NCBI RefSeq assembly: GCF_005405185.1
Contig: NZ_BJDO01000005.1
Coordinates: 1-64,000 of the forward strand
From: Secundilactobacillus hailunensis
GTDB lineage: Bacteria > Bacillota > Bacilli > Lactobacillales > Lactobacillaceae
DNA length: 64,000 nucleotides
Direction: 5' to 3'
Under the pieces are notes generated by a model. It was not told the origin of the DNA, made no database searches, and saw only the letters and a list, made by a program, of their open reading frames with translations. Position numbers and translations under genes: made by a program. Positions 61,531 to 64,000 of this stretch are shown here, piece by piece (the first letter of the stretch is position 1; each line of letters begins with the position of its first letter).

Positions 61531-62475
61531 ATGATTCAAAAACAATATTATGGCTTAGGAACAGTTATCACCCTCTCGGTAAATGAACCAGCAACAACAG
61601 CTGATCTCGATGCAGGTAACCGTCTGATCAAACACTACGAAGATATTCTGACGGTCAACCGCCCCGTCTCTGAAGTTATGTCCGTTAACCACGCGGCGGG
61701 AGAAAAGCCCGTTCAGGTCTCCAAAATTACCTACCAGCTAATCAAACGCGCGGTGGCCGTCAGCAAATGGCAACTGGGCTTTAACACCGCTATTGGGCCG
61801 TTAGTCAAGTTATGGAAAATCGGCTTTGATGGCGCTAATTTACCGGCTGATACCGAGATTAAAAAACGGCTCCAATTAATTGATCCCAACGATATTCACT
61901 TGGACGATGATCAGCAAACGGTCTTTCTCACCAAGCCCGGTATGGAAATCGATCTGGGAGCCATCGCGAAGGGCTACATTGCCGATGCCATCAAGGATCT
62001 GTGGGTTTCCATGGGCGTCAAAAGCGGCATCATCGACCTAGGCGGCAATATCTTACTGGTTGGTGACAGCGCGCGCCCCAATGGGCTATGGCGCATCGGG
62101 GTCCAAAACCCGCTTAAACAGCGTCACACTGCGCTAGGTATTCTCACCACCCCCGCCAAATCGATCGTGACTTCGGGCATTTATGAACGCTACCTTGTCA
62201 TTAATGGGCATAACTACCACCATATGTTTGATTCCAAGACCGGTTATCCCATTCAAAATGACTTGGAAAGTGTCACCATTGTGAGTGACGTTTCCATCGA
62301 CGGTGATATCTGGACGACCGAGGCCTTCTATCAGGATATCGATAAGGGAATTCCGTTGATTGAAAAACAGCCAGGCTTAGACGCCATTTTTGTCACTCGT
62401 GACTTCAAAGTCGCCATCACGTCCGGTTTAAAGGATCGTTTTGAATTGACAGACGATCATTACCACCTCATTTAA
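61531..62475 (+). CDS. apbE: FAD:protein FMN transferase ApbE
   Basis: 314 residues. The flavin/Mg motifs are GFNTAIGPLVKLWKIG, EIDLGAIAKGYIADA, GIIDLGGNILLVG, and HHMFDSKTGYPIQND near the C-terminus. It attaches FMN by a phosphoester to Thr/Ser of flavoprotein domains. No lipobox or signal peptide is visible, so it appears cytosolic or non-classically exported. No flavinylation target is seen nearby; the fumarate reductase at 52496 lacks an FMN-binding domain. Control is probably by the leader upstream. Confidence 0.92.
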   Translation: MIQKQYYGLGTVITLSVNEPATTADLDAGNRLIKHYEDILTVNRPVSEVMSVNHAAGEKPVQVSKITYQLIKRAVAVSKWQLGFNTAIGPLVKLWKIGFDGANLPADTEIKKRLQLIDPNDIHLDDDQQTVFLTKPGMEIDLGAIAKGYIADAIKDLWVSMGVKSGIIDLGGNILLVGDSARPNGLWRIGVQNPLKQRHTALGILTTPAKSIVTSGIYERYLVINGHNYHHMFDSKTGYPIQNDLESVTIVSDVSIDGDIWTTEAFYQDIDKGIPLIEKQPGLDAIFVTRDFKVAITSGLKDRFELTDDHYHLI

Positions 62476-62490
62476 ACAACGATTAAATTA

Positions 62491-62539
62491 AAAAAGCGCA
62501 GCCAGCTTGCCTAAAATTCAGGTCAGCTGGCTGCGTTTT
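62491..62539. terminator. Bidirectional terminator
   Basis: AAAAGCGCAGCCAGCT pairs with AGCTGGCTGCGTTTT. Shared by apbE and the convergent permease gene. Confidence 0.85.
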
Positions 62540-62552
62540 AATCTGCTTAAAT

Positions 62553-63737
62553 TCAATCCGTCATCAACGGGTATTTTTTCGTAACTAATCCAGTCAGGTA
62601 CACACCCAGTCCCAATACTAAGAGTAAAAAGAAGGTGGTACCCAAGAAGAAGTCTAATTTCTGCAGCCATGAATAGCCCACTACGCCGATCAGCCACCAA
62701 ATAAAGTTTAACGGTACTGACAGCCGTTGGTGCATCAAAAAGACGCTCACGAATAAAATCGCAAACAGTGGTGCAAAGACTGCCCCAATCGCGTACAGGA
62801 AGTTCTGGTAATACGACATCGAAACAAACAGGGCAATCAGTAAGCCTAAGATCGTCACCCCAATCGCAATCAGGTTGACTCGCTTAGTTTTAACCAAGTT
62901 AGCCACGTTCGTTGCCGCTGAAAAGGCATCCATAAAGGTTGTTGTCACCGTTGAAAACACAATGACTAGCAGCGCAATCATGCCCATGCTAGAATGCGAC
63001 AGCACCGTCGTAAAGTCAGATTGTCCGGTTAAAATCACGGTGAACAATCCCAGTGAAAACATGCAAAAACTAGCGACAAAATAACCGCTCACACTGGCCA
63101 TGCTGGCTCTAAACGGATGGTCAGTATGCTGGGTATAATCCCCAATTAATGGCAGCCAGGACAAGGCCATGGTGACGTTCAGTTCAACCGCGCTACCAAA
63201 ACTCAACGGTGAGAGGTTGGCGCTATTTTGCAAACGGCCCTCTTTGATAATGGTCCACAGCATCAGCAACATGCCAATTGCTAATAACACCACGATCACG
63301 TTGTTGACTTTAAACAGCCAGTCGTGATCCATCAGCAGCCATACCACAATCAGCACGGCCACGATCAAGGACATCACCAAGACTGAATGGTAGTTAAACA
63401 ACGTCTTTGACAGCCCGTTCATCGCTAACTGGGCGTTGACGATCATTACCGCCGTCCAGCCGAGTAACTGTAAGGCATTCAGTCCTGAAAACAACCAGAC
63501 ACCCTGTTTGCCAAAGACCGTTTTAGTGGCCTGAATCGCGGTTCGGTTCTGCTGTGCTGATAAGTAACCAGCTGGCAGCAAAAAGACAAAACAGCCTATG
63601 ATATGCCCAATAAAAATTGCTAGCAGACCACTCTTCCAGCCTAGTGGTGCAATCAGCGTCCCGGTCACAATCTCGGCAATCGAAATCGCCGCACCCATCC
63701 AAAGCAGAAATAAGCCGCTTGGTTTTGTGTTACCCAT
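62553..63737 (-). CDS. CytX-type thiamine-precursor permease (NCS1 family)
   Basis: 394 residues with about 12 hydrophobic segments. The N-terminal WMGAAISIAEIVTGTLIAPLG and the central SWLPLIGDYTQHTDHPF are typical of nucleobase:cation symporter-1 proteins of the CytX group. A TPP riboswitch lies directly upstream, so the substrate is likely hydroxymethylpyrimidine or a related thiamine precursor. AAGGGAG precedes the ATG. Confidence 0.88.
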   Translation of the reverse strand: MGNTKPSGLFLLWMGAAISIAEIVTGTLIAPLGWKSGLLAIFIGHIIGCFVFLLPAGYLSAQQNRTAIQATKTVFGKQGVWLFSGLNALQLLGWTAVMIVNAQLAMNGLSKTLFNYHSVLVMSLIVAVLIVVWLLMDHDWLFKVNNVIVVLLAIGMLLMLWTIIKEGRLQNSANLSPLSFGSAVELNVTMALSWLPLIGDYTQHTDHPFRASMASVSGYFVASFCMFSLGLFTVILTGQSDFTTVLSHSSMGMIALLVIVFSTVTTTFMDAFSAATNVANLVKTKRVNLIAIGVTILGLLIALFVSMSYYQNFLYAIGAVFAPLFAILFVSVFLMHQRLSVPLNFIWWLIGVVGYSWLQKLDFFLGTTFFLLLVLGLGVYLTGLVTKKYPLMTD

Positions 63738-63762
63738 TAAAATCTCCCTTTCTTCAAGTAAA

Positions 63763-63803
63763 AAGACCCTTCAGCCACAGTTAGTTCCGCGCACCGAAAG
63801 GTC
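63763..63803 (-). terminator. Expression-platform terminator of the TPP riboswitch
   Basis: Minus strand GACC-TTTCGG ... CTGAAGGGTC followed by TTTTT. Confidence 0.75.
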
Positions 63804-63828
63804 ATCATTCATCTAGATGTTCGTGTAC

Positions 63829-63907
63829 ACTTTCCTTCGCAAGCATTAACTTAACAGGTTCAAAGGGACCAGATTCATCTATCTCAGCCAAATGGCGCCC
63901 CTAGTGC
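63829..63907 (-). promoter_or_regulatory. TPP riboswitch aptamer
   Basis: Minus strand CACTAGGGGCGCC, then GGCTGAGAT, CCCTTTGAACCTG and GCTTGCGAAGGAA: the conserved thi-box blocks in order, closed by CACT/AGTG. It regulates the CytX-type permease. Confidence 0.95.
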
Positions 63908-64000
63908 ATCAAATTGACAGTTATTATTTTAACATACTTACAGTAATCGAGCGTCAGACGTAAAGCGTAATTATTACAGTTTAATTACATCAAGTCGAAT

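Overview
The window looks like chromosome from a Gram-positive, low-GC member of the Lactobacillaceae. The evidence is T-box leaders before amino-acid permeases, a TPP riboswitch, AGGAGG-type ribosome binding sites, LysR-controlled dicarboxylate genes, lar nickel-cofactor genes, a BrnQ carrier and lactobacillus-type SH3 wall-binding domains. The species cannot be fixed from the sequence alone; a plant or fermentation-associated heterofermentative lineage is a guess.

Layout. 1-1.5 kb: end of a P1B metal ATPase, a small heavy-metal-binding protein and an atypical Dps. 1.5-5.1 kb: MFS exporter with a structured leader, T-box-controlled amino-acid permease, small membrane protein. 5.4-5.6 kb: a solo copy of an omega-RNA-like element of the IS200/IS605-TnpB type. 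5.8-23.5 kb: the most unusual region. A stripped-down prophage lysis module (ArpU-type regulator, LLH-type holin, GH25 lysozyme) is followed by a repeatedly amplified cassette. Each unit has a palindrome-led gene for a signal-less SH3-domain metallophosphoesterase and, usually, a gene for a secreted SH3-like protein with a constant N-terminus and a variable C-terminus. There are four phosphoesterase copies (one frameshifted), five secreted paralogs, and fossil 3' ends of the lysozyme gene marking the amplification junctions. 23.5-31.9 kb: MerR/SDR pair, a 145-bp imperfect palindrome, T-box-controlled brnQ, and leuABCD with a Leu-rich leader peptide. 32.2-32.8 kb: an AbrB/Doc-like pair whose Fic motif is degenerate.

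32.9-55.3 kb is a dicarboxylate/hydroxy-acid island. It holds two LysR paralogs, a DASS transporter gene killed by one stop codon, phage and IS debris (IS982-like; an IS4-like element with an 8-bp target duplication), a two-subunit L-tartrate dehydratase/class I fumarase, AraC and GntR regulators, and an aconitase-superfamily hydro-lyase pair. It ends in one long minus-strand operon: fumC - soluble fumarate reductase - DASS transporter - NiCoT nickel permease - larA - larB - larC - larE. Read as a pathway, this operon would import a C4 diacid, racemise or epimerise it with a nickel-pincer enzyme it equips itself to build, dehydrate malate to fumarate and reduce fumarate to succinate. That makes a LarA-family malate racemase (or related hydroxy-acid epimerase) more likely than lactate racemase.

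55.6-57.3 kb: an IS605-like element with decayed tnpA, intact tnpB and the 3' omega-RNA region that matches the two solo elements. 57.4-64 kb: lipoprotein, membrane protein, gdhA, GNAT, apbE behind a ~330-nt leader with a micro-ORF and terminator, and a CytX-type permease behind a TPP riboswitch.
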